Shown here: positions 7,456 through 14,794 of the stretch, one piece after another | Position numbering within the stretch: position 1 is the first letter of the stretch | How the letters are laid out: each line of letters begins with the position of its first letter | From: Deltaproteobacteria bacterium | GTDB taxonomy: Bacteria > Myxococcota_A > Polyangia > JAAYKL01 | Length of the DNA: 35,789 nt | Assembly (NCBI GenBank): GCA_030595125.1 | Contig: JAUVDV010000053.1 | Span: 1 to 35,789 of the forward strand | Direction of reading: 5' to 3' | Notes under the pieces: generated by a model | Told to the model about the DNA's origin: nothing | Seen by the model: the letters and a program-made list of their open reading frames with translations, nothing else | Database searches by the model: none | Translations under genes and position numbers: made by a program

Positions 7456-8003
7456 CTCTCTATCCCGTCTCTCGCCGAGAGTTTCTCGGTGTTGAAGGGG
7501 TGCCGGATTTCCTTCATCTCCGTAACGAGGTCGGCACGCTCGATCAGCGCCTTTGGCGCGTAACGCCCTGTACATACTAATTCTACACCATGCGGCCTCG
7601 AGTCCACCAGATCCATGAGATCCGCCTCTTCTATCAGCCGAAAATGAACCGCCACAGAGATCTCGTCGAGCACCACTATCTTGTGCTTCGCCAACTCCAG
7701 AATCTCGCGGCATCTGCCGAGCCCGGCGGCCGCAAGCTTCACGTCGACCTCGGCCGGCTCCTCCTTCCACGGGATGCAAGTTTCCGAACCGAACTGCTCC
7801 ACGGTTACCAGGCCTGAAAACCGTCGCACGGCGAAAATCTCTCCGTATTCGTAGCCCTTCATGAACTGCCCTATGAAAACGGGCAATTCCCTGCCCGCCG
7901 CGCGAAGCGCCAGCCCGAAAGCGGCAGTGGTCTTGCCCTTCCCATCCCCGGTGTAGACCTGCAGGCAGCCCCTTGTCCACGGCTCGCTGGAAATCTCGGG
8001 CAT
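7452..8003 (-). CDS. cobO: Cob(I)yrinic acid a,c-diamide adenosyltransferase
   Basis: A 183-residue CobO/CobA/BtuR-family enzyme. It transfers the adenosyl group of ATP to cob(I)alamin or cobyrinate diamide, the step that makes coenzyme B12. The P-loop GDGKGKTT (19-26) follows the typical QVYT strand, and FIGQFMKG, VVLDEIS and ELVCTGR match the expected positions of the family. The size is normal. No other cobalamin gene is in the window, so it may serve salvage. It overlaps the VWA lipoprotein gene by four bases (ATGA), an odd pairing for a cytosolic B12 enzyme. It is divergent from xerD across a 65-base gap. Confidence 0.92.
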   Translation of the reverse strand: MPEISSEPWTRGCLQVYTGDGKGKTTAAFGLALRAAGRELPVFIGQFMKGYEYGEIFAVRRFSGLVTVEQFGSETCIPWKEEPAEVDVKLAAAGLGRCREILELAKHKIVVLDEISVAVHFRLIEEADLMDLVDSRPHGVELVCTGRYAPKALIERADLVTEMKEIRHPFNTEKLSARDGIER

Positions 8004-8068
8004 ATATTCTCCATTCCACGACGCCGGTCTTTTGGAACCCGGCGAGGCTCGATGATACCATCTTTCTC

Positions 8069-8959
8069 ATGGAAGATCTGTCAACGCCGATCGATCTCTA
8101 TTTGAATCACGTGAAAGTGGAGCGTGGCCTCTCGCCCCACACGGTGGAGGCCTACGCGCGGGACATCGCGTCCTTCGCGGATTTCGCACAGGATCGAGGA
8201 GCGAACGAAAAACCGATAACCGCCGAAACGATCTCAGCCTACATGGCCCATCTCTCAAAAAACGGCATCGCGCGCAGATCCCAGGCCCGCATCCTGAGCG
8301 CGTTACGCGGTTTTTTTCGTTATCTTCACGAGGAAAAACTGATCGAGACGAACCCCACCGAGGACATCGACGCCCCCAAACCCCACCGGGTTCTGCCGAC
8401 GATCATCACCGTCGATGAAATGGAACTCCTGCTCATGGCGCCCGACATCGAAACCCCACGGGGGATGCGCGACGCGACCATGCTGCACACCATGTACGCC
8501 TCCGGGCTTCGAGTCTCCGAGTTGGTGTCTCTGCGCCTCGCAGATGTGGATCTGGAGGCGGGATTTTTGGCCGTGACCGGCAAGGGCGACAAGCGTCGCC
8601 TGGTTCCGCTGGGGGAATGGGCCGTCGACATGATCGATCGCTACCTGATCGGGATCCGACCCATGTGGGCACTTCCATCCCAGAACGCGATCTTCCTCAC
8701 CAACCGCCGGGCGCCCATGACCCGCCAGGGTTTCTGGCTCGTGGTCAAAAAGTACGCGGCGGCCGCCGGCATCGGCACTAAACTCAGCCCACACAAACTT
8801 CGGCACTCGTTCGCAAGCCACTTGCTCGATCGCGGCGCCGACCTTCGATCGGTCCAGGCAATGCTGGGCCATGTGGACATTTCAACCACTCAGATCTACA
8901 CACACGTCACGAACACGAGGATCTCAAAGGTCCACAAGCGGAGTCACCCGAGAGGCTAG
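8069..8959 (+). CDS. xerD: Tyrosine recombinase XerD-like
   Basis: A 296-residue site-specific recombinase of the size of chromosomal XerD. The N-terminal SAM-like domain (5-90) contains ERGLSPHTVEAYARDI. The catalytic set is complete: Arg148, Lys172, His242 and Arg245, His268 and Tyr277. The run LGHVDISTTQIYTHV and the ending SHPRG are typical of XerD. XerC and XerD resolve chromosome dimers at dif with FtsK. The ATG at 8069 is preferred because the domain begins there, although no Shine-Dalgarno sequence is visible before it; the frame is open back to 7973. pgi follows four bases after the stop. XerC cannot be excluded from sequence alone, and no dif site was noticed. Confidence 0.85.
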   Translation: MEDLSTPIDLYLNHVKVERGLSPHTVEAYARDIASFADFAQDRGANEKPITAETISAYMAHLSKNGIARRSQARILSALRGFFRYLHEEKLIETNPTEDIDAPKPHRVLPTIITVDEMELLLMAPDIETPRGMRDATMLHTMYASGLRVSELVSLRLADVDLEAGFLAVTGKGDKRRLVPLGEWAVDMIDRYLIGIRPMWALPSQNAIFLTNRRAPMTRQGFWLVVKKYAAAAGIGTKLSPHKLRHSFASHLLDRGADLRSVQAMLGHVDISTTQIYTHVTNTRISKVHKRSHPRG

Positions 8960-8963
8960 GCAA

Positions 8964-10220
8964 ATGAAAGTCGATCTTGCATACACCGGAAACATCGACC
9001 CCAACTCGATGATCGAAGATGCCAAAGAGGCCAGACGAACCCTGGAGACGGGATCGGGCAAGGGTTCCCACATGAGGGGGTGGCTCGACCTTCCGCACAG
9101 CACGACGGAAAAAGACCTGCAGGCCCTGGCGGACACCGCGCGTGAAATCCGACAAAACGACGCGCTGTTGGTGCTGGGAATCGGCGGCTCGAACCTGGGC
9201 GCTCAGGCGGTGATCGACGCTCTAGTATCACCGTTCGCAAGTGATTTTCCCGTCCTGTTCGGAGGAAACCATCTCGATCCGGACTATCACGCCACCCTGC
9301 TCGACCACCTCTCCGAGACGCGCTACTGCGTGAACGTCATCTCCAAAAGCGGCAACACAATGGAGCCCGCGATCGCCCTTCGCCTCTTTCGACAAGACCT
9401 CATCAACCGCTTCGGACGGGAAGAAGCCGCCAGGTTGCTCTTTGTCACCACGGGATCAAAGACGGGTGCCCTCAACGATCTCGTACACGTGGAGGGGTTG
9501 ACCACTTTTGTTGTTCCCGAAGACGTTGGAGGTCGATTCAGCGTCCTTTCGCCTGTGGGCTTGTTGCCAATAGCGGTCGCCGGGCTGGACATTGTCGCGC
9601 TGCTGGACGGCGCAAGAGAGATCTCCAAAATCTTGAGGGCCGATGACAACGACACAGCAGATTCAAACCCGGCTCTGGCTTACGCCGCGTATCGGCTGGC
9701 ATGTTATCGAGCGGGCAAGAAGAACGAGGTGCTGGTGTCCTTCACACCGCGGCTTCGCTCTTTATGCGAGTGGTGGAGACAGCTCTTCGGAGAATCCGAG
9801 GGCAAGGACGGCAAGGGGATAATCCCTGCAGCATCAACCTACACCACGGACCTTCACTCCATGGGCCAGTGGATGCAGGAAGGCGAGCGAACCGTCCTGG
9901 GAACTTTCATCGACGTCGAAACGAGCGGCGACCTTGTCATCCCCACCTCGAGCAACGACATCGACGGCCTGGAGTACCTGGCCGGGCGCCCGCTGAGGGA
10001 GGTCAACCGGACGGCCGTCAAGGGGGCCATCCGGACTCACCGAGACGGGGGGGTCCCCTGCGCGAGGATAGAGATTCCCTCTCTGGACGCGAAGAACCTG
10101 GGAGCGTTGCTTTACATGTTTGAATACGCATGTGGGATTAGTGCCTACGCCATGGGCGTCAATCCCTTCGACCAACCCGGCGTAGAGTCCTTCAAGAAGA
10201 ACATCAGAGAACTCCTCTAA
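8964..10220 (+). CDS. pgi: Glucose-6-phosphate isomerase
   Basis: A 418-residue phosphoglucose isomerase of the shorter bacterial (Bacillus-like) type. It interconverts glucose-6-phosphate and fructose-6-phosphate in glycolysis and gluconeogenesis. Visible motifs are GIGGSNLG (72-79), ISKSGNTMEP, the FGESEGKDGKG sugar-binding loop, and the C-terminal NPFDQPGVESFKKN with its catalytic-region Lys. The ATG at 8964 begins MKVDLAY. An open frame continues upstream into xerD, but that part is a shadow of the xerD 3' end. It probably forms an operon with xerD (four-base gap). Confidence 0.93.
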   Translation: MKVDLAYTGNIDPNSMIEDAKEARRTLETGSGKGSHMRGWLDLPHSTTEKDLQALADTAREIRQNDALLVLGIGGSNLGAQAVIDALVSPFASDFPVLFGGNHLDPDYHATLLDHLSETRYCVNVISKSGNTMEPAIALRLFRQDLINRFGREEAARLLFVTTGSKTGALNDLVHVEGLTTFVVPEDVGGRFSVLSPVGLLPIAVAGLDIVALLDGAREISKILRADDNDTADSNPALAYAAYRLACYRAGKKNEVLVSFTPRLRSLCEWWRQLFGESEGKDGKGIIPAASTYTTDLHSMGQWMQEGERTVLGTFIDVETSGDLVIPTSSNDIDGLEYLAGRPLREVNRTAVKGAIRTHRDGGVPCARIEIPSLDAKNLGALLYMFEYACGISAYAMGVNPFDQPGVESFKKNIRELL

Positions 10221-10259
10221 GCACTGTACCAGACGCCATAATCTGACCCGCACCCCTCA

Positions 10260-10326
10260 TCTGCAAAAGTGACTGGCACTTCTGTAAAAAGTGACTGGCA
10301 CCCTTCTGCAAAAGTGACTGGCACCT
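10260..10326 (+). repeat. Three tandem copies of an AAAGTGACTGGCAC unit
   Basis: Three imperfect copies start at 10260, 10281 and 10305, each reading TCTGYAAAA(A)GTGACTGGCAC. They sit in the 235-base gap between pgi and the next lipoprotein. The rest of the gap is AT-rich and holds a putative promoter. Confidence 0.75.
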
Positions 10327-10373
10327 TAAAAACACCCCAAAATATATAGTTTACTTTTTTTTCCAAGAAACTC

Positions 10374-10401
10374 TTGCACTTCCAAAAACCGGCCATACAT
10401 T
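10374..10401 (+). promoter_or_regulatory. Putative sigma-70 promoter
   Basis: TTGCAC (10374-10379), a 16-base spacer, then TACATT (10396-10401), in an AT-rich stretch 55 bases before the lipoprotein start at 10456. Confidence 0.4.
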
Positions 10402-10455
10402 ATTGTCCATTAGGGCTGTGGACTTTGCGGCCCGGAACATCATGAGGAGAAAAAA

Positions 10456-13065
10456 ATGGAAAAGAAATTAATACTATTCGTATGGCTTGCATTAACTATC
10501 GGGGTAATGCAGGTCGGTTGTGACGACGGTGACGGTGGTGACGGTGGTGACGATGTCGATGGCGGCACCGACACAGACGCCGACACAGACACAGACGCCG
10601 ACACGGACACCGACTCGGATACCGACTCGGATACCGACTCGGATACCGACTCGGACACGGACACCGATACCGTCCCATGTGTCGATCCGGTCGCCGGAGA
10701 TCCGACTGTCACATCGGCGCTCAGTTTGGCCGTTGTCATGGGAGTTACCAGTGACTCCTACACGCTGATCTTCTCAGAGGATGTATTTGGCGTTGACACT
10801 ACCAGCGTTACCTGGGCGACAACCACCGGTTCCGGAACCATCGACAGTATTACGGCTGTCGACGGCGCCAACTACACAGTGGCCTTCTCGGGAGTGGCGG
10901 ACGGTGATTCCTACACTCTCACGGTGGGCACTTCGGTGGAAGACACCTGCGGCAATACCCTTGCGGCTGCGGTGGATATTGGCATCGTCGGATTTGCTCC
11001 CTACTTCGTTGAGGATTTCGATGTCTTTACGGGAACCTATCCAGACACGCAGAACGGCTGGACTTCCAGTCCGACAACCGGCTACGCGTGGCAACTGGAC
11101 ACCGGCACAACTGGTTCCAGCAGCACGGGCCCCGACGGGGATCACACGGCGGGCACCGGTACGTATGTCTATACGGAAGCATCCAATGGAGTTACAGGCG
11201 ACACCACTATGTTGATCTCGCCCTCCATCGACCTCACCGGCGCCACAGCTCCTCAGATTGGGTTCTGGTACCACATGTACGGCTCGACCATCGACAACCT
11301 GGCCCTCGAAGTGGACGACGGCTCCGGATACACCAACGTCTGGACCATGGCCGGCGAGCAGCAAACGGATGACACCGATCCATGGCTTGAGGCAACTGTT
11401 GATCTCACCGCCTATGCCGGCAGCACCGTTACAATTCAGTTCGTGGGAACAAGGGGCACCAGCTACTACGGCGACATGGCCATCGACGACATTTTTATAA
11501 GTGAGCCGATGCCGCCTGTGGCGGAGTTTGCAGCCAACAACACACTTGTGATTCCCAATGATATTATGGACTTCACGGATCTATCGGGTAATGCTCCCAC
11601 AAGCTGGGCCTGGACCTTCACCGGCCCCGGCGTCGCAACATACGAGGGCGGCACCGCTGCCACCGATCAAGATCCACAGGTTTCATTCTCCGCTCCCGGC
11701 CTGTACACAGCGGAGCTGGTAGCTACGAACGTAGTCGGTAGCGACACGGAGACAAAAACAGAGTACGTCACGGTGCTCGACGCTTATTTCTATGAAGATT
11801 TCGAGACCATGACCGGCACCGGTGGAACCGCCGACGAGCCAAATGGCCAGAACGGATGGACCAGCTCGCCTCTCACGGGCTACGAGTGGCGCGTGGATAC
11901 CGGCACAACTCCTACCGGCAGCACAGGTCCGTCAGGCGATCACACCACGGGCTCGGGAATGTACGTGTACACGGAAGCCAGTAGTGGCGTTACGGGCGAT
12001 ACCACTTTGCTAACTTCAGCGTCCATCGACCTCACCGGCGCCACCGCACCTCAGGTAAGATTCTGGTACCACATGTACGGTTCAAACACCGACGACCTGG
12101 CTCTCGAGGTTGACGGCGGTTCGGGATACGCCGCCGTCTGGAACATGACCGGCGAACAGCAGACGGATGACACCGACCCCTGGACGCAGGCGTTTGTCGA
12201 TCTCACCGCCTATGCCGGCAGCACCGTTACAATCCAGTTCGTGGGAACACGAGGCGGCGGCTTATACGGCGACATGGCTGTCGACGATATCGTAGTCGGC
12301 GAGCCGGTTGCGCCGGCGGCAGACTTTGTCGCGAGCCCCACTGTGGCTCAGACGGGTGACCTTATCGCGCTGACGGATCTCTCCGTAGATGGACCCGCAA
12401 GCTGGCTCTGGACCATCACGGGACCTGGAACCGTGACTTATGAAAACGGCACGAGCGCAACCGACCAGCACCCGGAGATTTCGCTGGACACGGTCGGCCT
12501 GTACACTGTGGCTCTTGCGGCGACCAACGCCGTCGGTTCCGATACCGAGACCAAGACCGACTACATCCAGATATACGTTCCACTTTTCTTCGAAGATTTC
12601 GAGACATGGCCGCTAACCGGATGGACCATCGTCAATAATGGCGGAACCTGTGTATGGACTGACAACGTAACCGATGGTCGACCCAACTACGCCGGCGGAT
12701 CGGGTCTCGCCGCCTCCGCCGACAGCGACGACTGCGGCAGCGGTTCCACCATGGACACTGAATTGCAGACCCCGGTGCTCGATCTATCATCCCTGTCGAT
12801 AGCCTCGTTGGGCTTTGTGGCGGCATATAATGACTTTGGCGGTGGGGAGTACTTCGAGGTGATCATCTCGACGGATGGCGGCACCACCTGGGATCCGACG
12901 CCGCTCCTTTCGTGGGATGAAGATCATAGCGCATACGGCCCCGGCGAGTCGGTCCTGATCGACCTGACGCCTTTCGTAACCTCATCGACTATCGTCATCT
13001 CCTTTCACTACGTAGCTGACGGCTGGGATTGGTGGGGACAGGTCGATGACGTAATGGTCATGTAG
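10456..13065 (+). CDS. Large multidomain lipoprotein (Ig-like, MAM-like, PKD)
   Basis: An 869-residue surface lipoprotein with lipobox MQVGC (Cys22). A DTD/DSD linker (about 35-75) leads to an SbsA-type Ig-like domain (about 78-180) with FSEDV and EDTCGNTL. Two near-identical blocks follow, each a MAM/choice-of-anchor-J beta-sandwich (EDFxxxTGT, NGWTSSP, DLTAYAGSTVTIQFVGTRG, YGDMA-DDI) joined to a PKD domain (WxWTxTGPG, GLYT, NVVGSDTETKT). A third EDFE beta-sandwich closes the protein and ends QVDDVMVM. MAM/anchor-J and PKD domains bind carbohydrate or protein in secreted proteins; no catalytic residues are apparent. GGAGA precedes the ATG. The repeated blocks suggest internal duplication. 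Probably an adhesin or scaffold, by inference. Confidence 0.85.
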   Translation: MEKKLILFVWLALTIGVMQVGCDDGDGGDGGDDVDGGTDTDADTDTDADTDTDSDTDSDTDSDTDSDTDTDTVPCVDPVAGDPTVTSALSLAVVMGVTSDSYTLIFSEDVFGVDTTSVTWATTTGSGTIDSITAVDGANYTVAFSGVADGDSYTLTVGTSVEDTCGNTLAAAVDIGIVGFAPYFVEDFDVFTGTYPDTQNGWTSSPTTGYAWQLDTGTTGSSSTGPDGDHTAGTGTYVYTEASNGVTGDTTMLISPSIDLTGATAPQIGFWYHMYGSTIDNLALEVDDGSGYTNVWTMAGEQQTDDTDPWLEATVDLTAYAGSTVTIQFVGTRGTSYYGDMAIDDIFISEPMPPVAEFAANNTLVIPNDIMDFTDLSGNAPTSWAWTFTGPGVATYEGGTAATDQDPQVSFSAPGLYTAELVATNVVGSDTETKTEYVTVLDAYFYEDFETMTGTGGTADEPNGQNGWTSSPLTGYEWRVDTGTTPTGSTGPSGDHTTGSGMYVYTEASSGVTGDTTLLTSASIDLTGATAPQVRFWYHMYGSNTDDLALEVDGGSGYAAVWNMTGEQQTDDTDPWTQAFVDLTAYAGSTVTIQFVGTRGGGLYGDMAVDDIVVGEPVAPAADFVASPTVAQTGDLIALTDLSVDGPASWLWTITGPGTVTYENGTSATDQHPEISLDTVGLYTVALAATNAVGSDTETKTDYIQIYVPLFFEDFETWPLTGWTIVNNGGTCVWTDNVTDGRPNYAGGSGLAASADSDDCGSGSTMDTELQTPVLDLSSLSIASLGFVAAYNDFGGGEYFEVIISTDGGTTWDPTPLLSWDEDHSAYGPGESVLIDLTPFVTSSTIVISFHYVADGWDWWGQVDDVMVM
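10567..10674 (+). repeat. Asp-Thr/Asp-Ser codon repeat tract
   Basis: Repeated GAY-ACN/TCN/GCN units include four successive copies of GACTCGGATACC. They encode the linker of the 869-residue lipoprotein. Confidence 0.85.
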
Positions 13066-13123
13066 GTAAGACCGTCTGCGAATACCCTCCCCTGAATTCA
13101 CCTCTTCATGATATTGTTGGAAT

Positions 13124-14203
13124 ATGAAAATATTCAACAACACTCCTCTATTACACGCGGCGTACCTGACAGTTCTCTTGCTGGTCTGCGCGTGCGGTTC
13201 GGTGACGGACCCGGTCGGTTCGAGCAATCTGGACGGAGGAACCGACACAGATACCGACGGCGACACGGACTCCGATACGGACTCCGACACGGATTCCGAC
13301 TCCGATACTGATTCCGACACCGATTCCGACACGGATACGGACACCGACACGGATACGGACACCGGCCCGGTAACGGATGAATACATTTGCGACGACCTTG
13401 ACGATGATTCCGACAGCGAAATCGACGAGGGCTGCGACGACGACAGCGACGACTACTGCGACGAGAACATGGCCATCTCGGGAACCCCTCTGGAGTGTCC
13501 CAACGGAGGCCACGACTGCGATGACGCGAACCCGGACATCTACCCCGGGTCCACGACTCACCAGGAGGGTATCGACTACGACTGCGACGGGCTGAACGAG
13601 TACATGATGACCCTGGTCCTCTCCGTGGACGATGTCCTGGTGGATCTGTGCCTTAACGGGAACTTCGTCTCCACGCTGGGTGCCTACTCCAACCAGTGGC
13701 CGTACACGGACACCTATTACCTGGTAATGGAAACCGGCGACAACACCCTGGGCATCCACGGTCAAGATCTCGGCCTCGCCATCTCGGCGTTCATCGCCAC
13801 TGTCGAGGTTGACGGGCAGGAGTTTCGGTCCGACGGAGTGATGCCCCCTTCGAGCAGCATCCCGTACACGAGCGCGGATCCCGAATGGACCCAGACCGAG
13901 TGGCGCTACTTCCCGACACTGGCCACGGGTCCCGAGGTCAACTGGTGCCACCCGGTGTTCGACGACTCATCGTGGGGACCGGCCATCAGGTCGGGAATAG
14001 ACGGAACCACCCCGGTCTCCAACTGGGGATGGCTGGGCTACGCCCCGTGGAACTTCGGCTGCCCCACTGCGCCCAACTGCCCGGGGGATTTCTATTCGTA
14101 CTACACGGATTCCATCACCGACAACGAGCCCATGTGGATATGGGACTACAACCCCACCTCACTCGCGGACGCCTGGTTCCGCCTCAACGTCACGATCCCG
14201 TAG
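13124..14203 (+). CDS. DTD-linker lipoprotein with MopE-type metal-binding motif
   Basis: A 359-residue lipoprotein with lipobox VCAC (Cys24). The DTD/DSD linker spans about residues 38-80. An acidic Cys-rich region (about 88-155) follows, with DDDSDSEIDEGC, DDYCD, HDCDDANPDIYPGS and DYDCDG. This is the putative metal-binding motif found in MopE-like and thrombospondin type-3-like calcium-binding proteins. The C-terminal 200 residues hold several Trp-rich strands (WTQTEWRYF, SSWGPAIRSG, MWIWDY) and look like a galactose-binding-like sandwich; that fold call is tentative. The last 45 bases overlap the 3' end of the opposite-strand SctJ-like gene. Function unknown; probably surface exposed. Confidence 0.82.
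   Translation: MKIFNNTPLLHAAYLTVLLLVCACGSVTDPVGSSNLDGGTDTDTDGDTDSDTDSDTDSDSDTDSDTDSDTDTDTDTDTDTGPVTDEYICDDLDDDSDSEIDEGCDDDSDDYCDENMAISGTPLECPNGGHDCDDANPDIYPGSTTHQEGIDYDCDGLNEYMMTLVLSVDDVLVDLCLNGNFVSTLGAYSNQWPYTDTYYLVMETGDNTLGIHGQDLGLAISAFIATVEVDGQEFRSDGVMPPSSSIPYTSADPEWTQTEWRYFPTLATGPEVNWCHPVFDDSSWGPAIRSGIDGTTPVSNWGWLGYAPWNFGCPTAPNCPGDFYSYYTDSITDNEPMWIWDYNPTSLADAWFRLNVTIP
13240..13368 (+). repeat. Asp-Thr/Asp-Ser codon repeat tract
   Basis: About 20 six-base units (GAY plus ACN/TCN) encode the linker of the MopE-type lipoprotein. The complementary strand reads as a long Ser-Val ORF, which is not a gene. Confidence 0.85.
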
Positions 14204-14791
14204 CCTCCTCCACCTGCGCAGCTTGATCCCCGCGAAGATGAGCCCAATGGCCAGTAAAATGCACGCGCCGAGCAACGCTCCGATGATCGCCCGGGCTGCG
14301 CTCACGGACGAGGAGACGACCTCGATGGGACCGACGAACTCGGTTAGCGTGACCGGAACCTTATCCTGAGTAACGATAACCTTTACGTTACGGGGTTCGA
14401 GACCCTCGATGGCAGCGCAAGCCAGCTCAACGAGTTGCCGATCCAGGGACGGCGCCGGACCGTTTGTCCGCACGAGCACCGCGGCTGTCGCCTCGACCTC
14501 GCGATCCCGAGACAAGAGGCTCCGATCCGCCAGGGTGAGATGCACCCGCGCCGCCTTCACCCCTGGAATCTCCCTGATAGTTTCGCAGAGTTCACCCGCC
14601 AGGGCGTGCTCCCGCAGGAGTTTACCGTCATCGTGACCGGGAATGAGCGAGCCCGAAAGCAGCTCTTCCACCCCCGGTTGCATTCGCGCTACCGGTGGCT
14701 GATCGTCCTGCCCCACGCAACACGACGCGATCGCACACAGGAAAACCAGGACGATGGGCTCTATCGCCCGAAAGACGTCGGATGTTCGCAT
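14159..14791 (-). CDS. SctJ/FliF-like secretion-ring lipoprotein
   Basis: A 210-residue protein with a lipobox (IASC, Cys24), a soluble domain, one C-terminal membrane segment (about 164-188) and a basic tail. This layout is the one found in SctJ (YscJ/PrgK), the inner-membrane ring protein of type III secretion. The soluble part matches the second ring-building motif of SctJ/FliF: REHALAGELCETIREIPGVKAARVHL is covered by residues 60-85, followed by ATAAVLVR and GLEPRNVKVIV. The first ring-building domain seems to be missing. It lies three bases after the pseudokinase stop, so the two are co-transcribed. No other secretion or flagellar gene is in the window. Its 3' end overlaps the opposite-strand lipoprotein gene. 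Confidence 0.75.
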   Translation of the reverse strand: MRTSDVFRAIEPIVLVFLCAIASCCVGQDDQPPVARMQPGVEELLSGSLIPGHDDGKLLREHALAGELCETIREIPGVKAARVHLTLADRSLLSRDREVEATAAVLVRTNGPAPSLDRQLVELACAAIEGLEPRNVKVIVTQDKVPVTLTEFVGPIEVVSSSVSAARAIIGALLGACILLAIGLIFAGIKLRRWRRLRDRDVEAEPGVRE

Positions 14792-14794
14792 TTG

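Noticed and set aside
7456-8070. N-terminal extension of the VWA gene to 566 residues
   Set aside because: The extra 205 codons are cobO in another frame. The lipobox signal at 7455 and the ATGA overlap define the true start.
8069-8959. xerD-like gene as a phage or integron integrase
   Set aside because: Length, the THV...SHPRG end and linkage to pgi fit a chromosomal XerD. No attachment site, excisionase or cargo was seen.
14159-14791. Start of a flagellar or type III secretion cluster
   Set aside because: Both flanks are unrelated genes and no other secretion component is present in the window.
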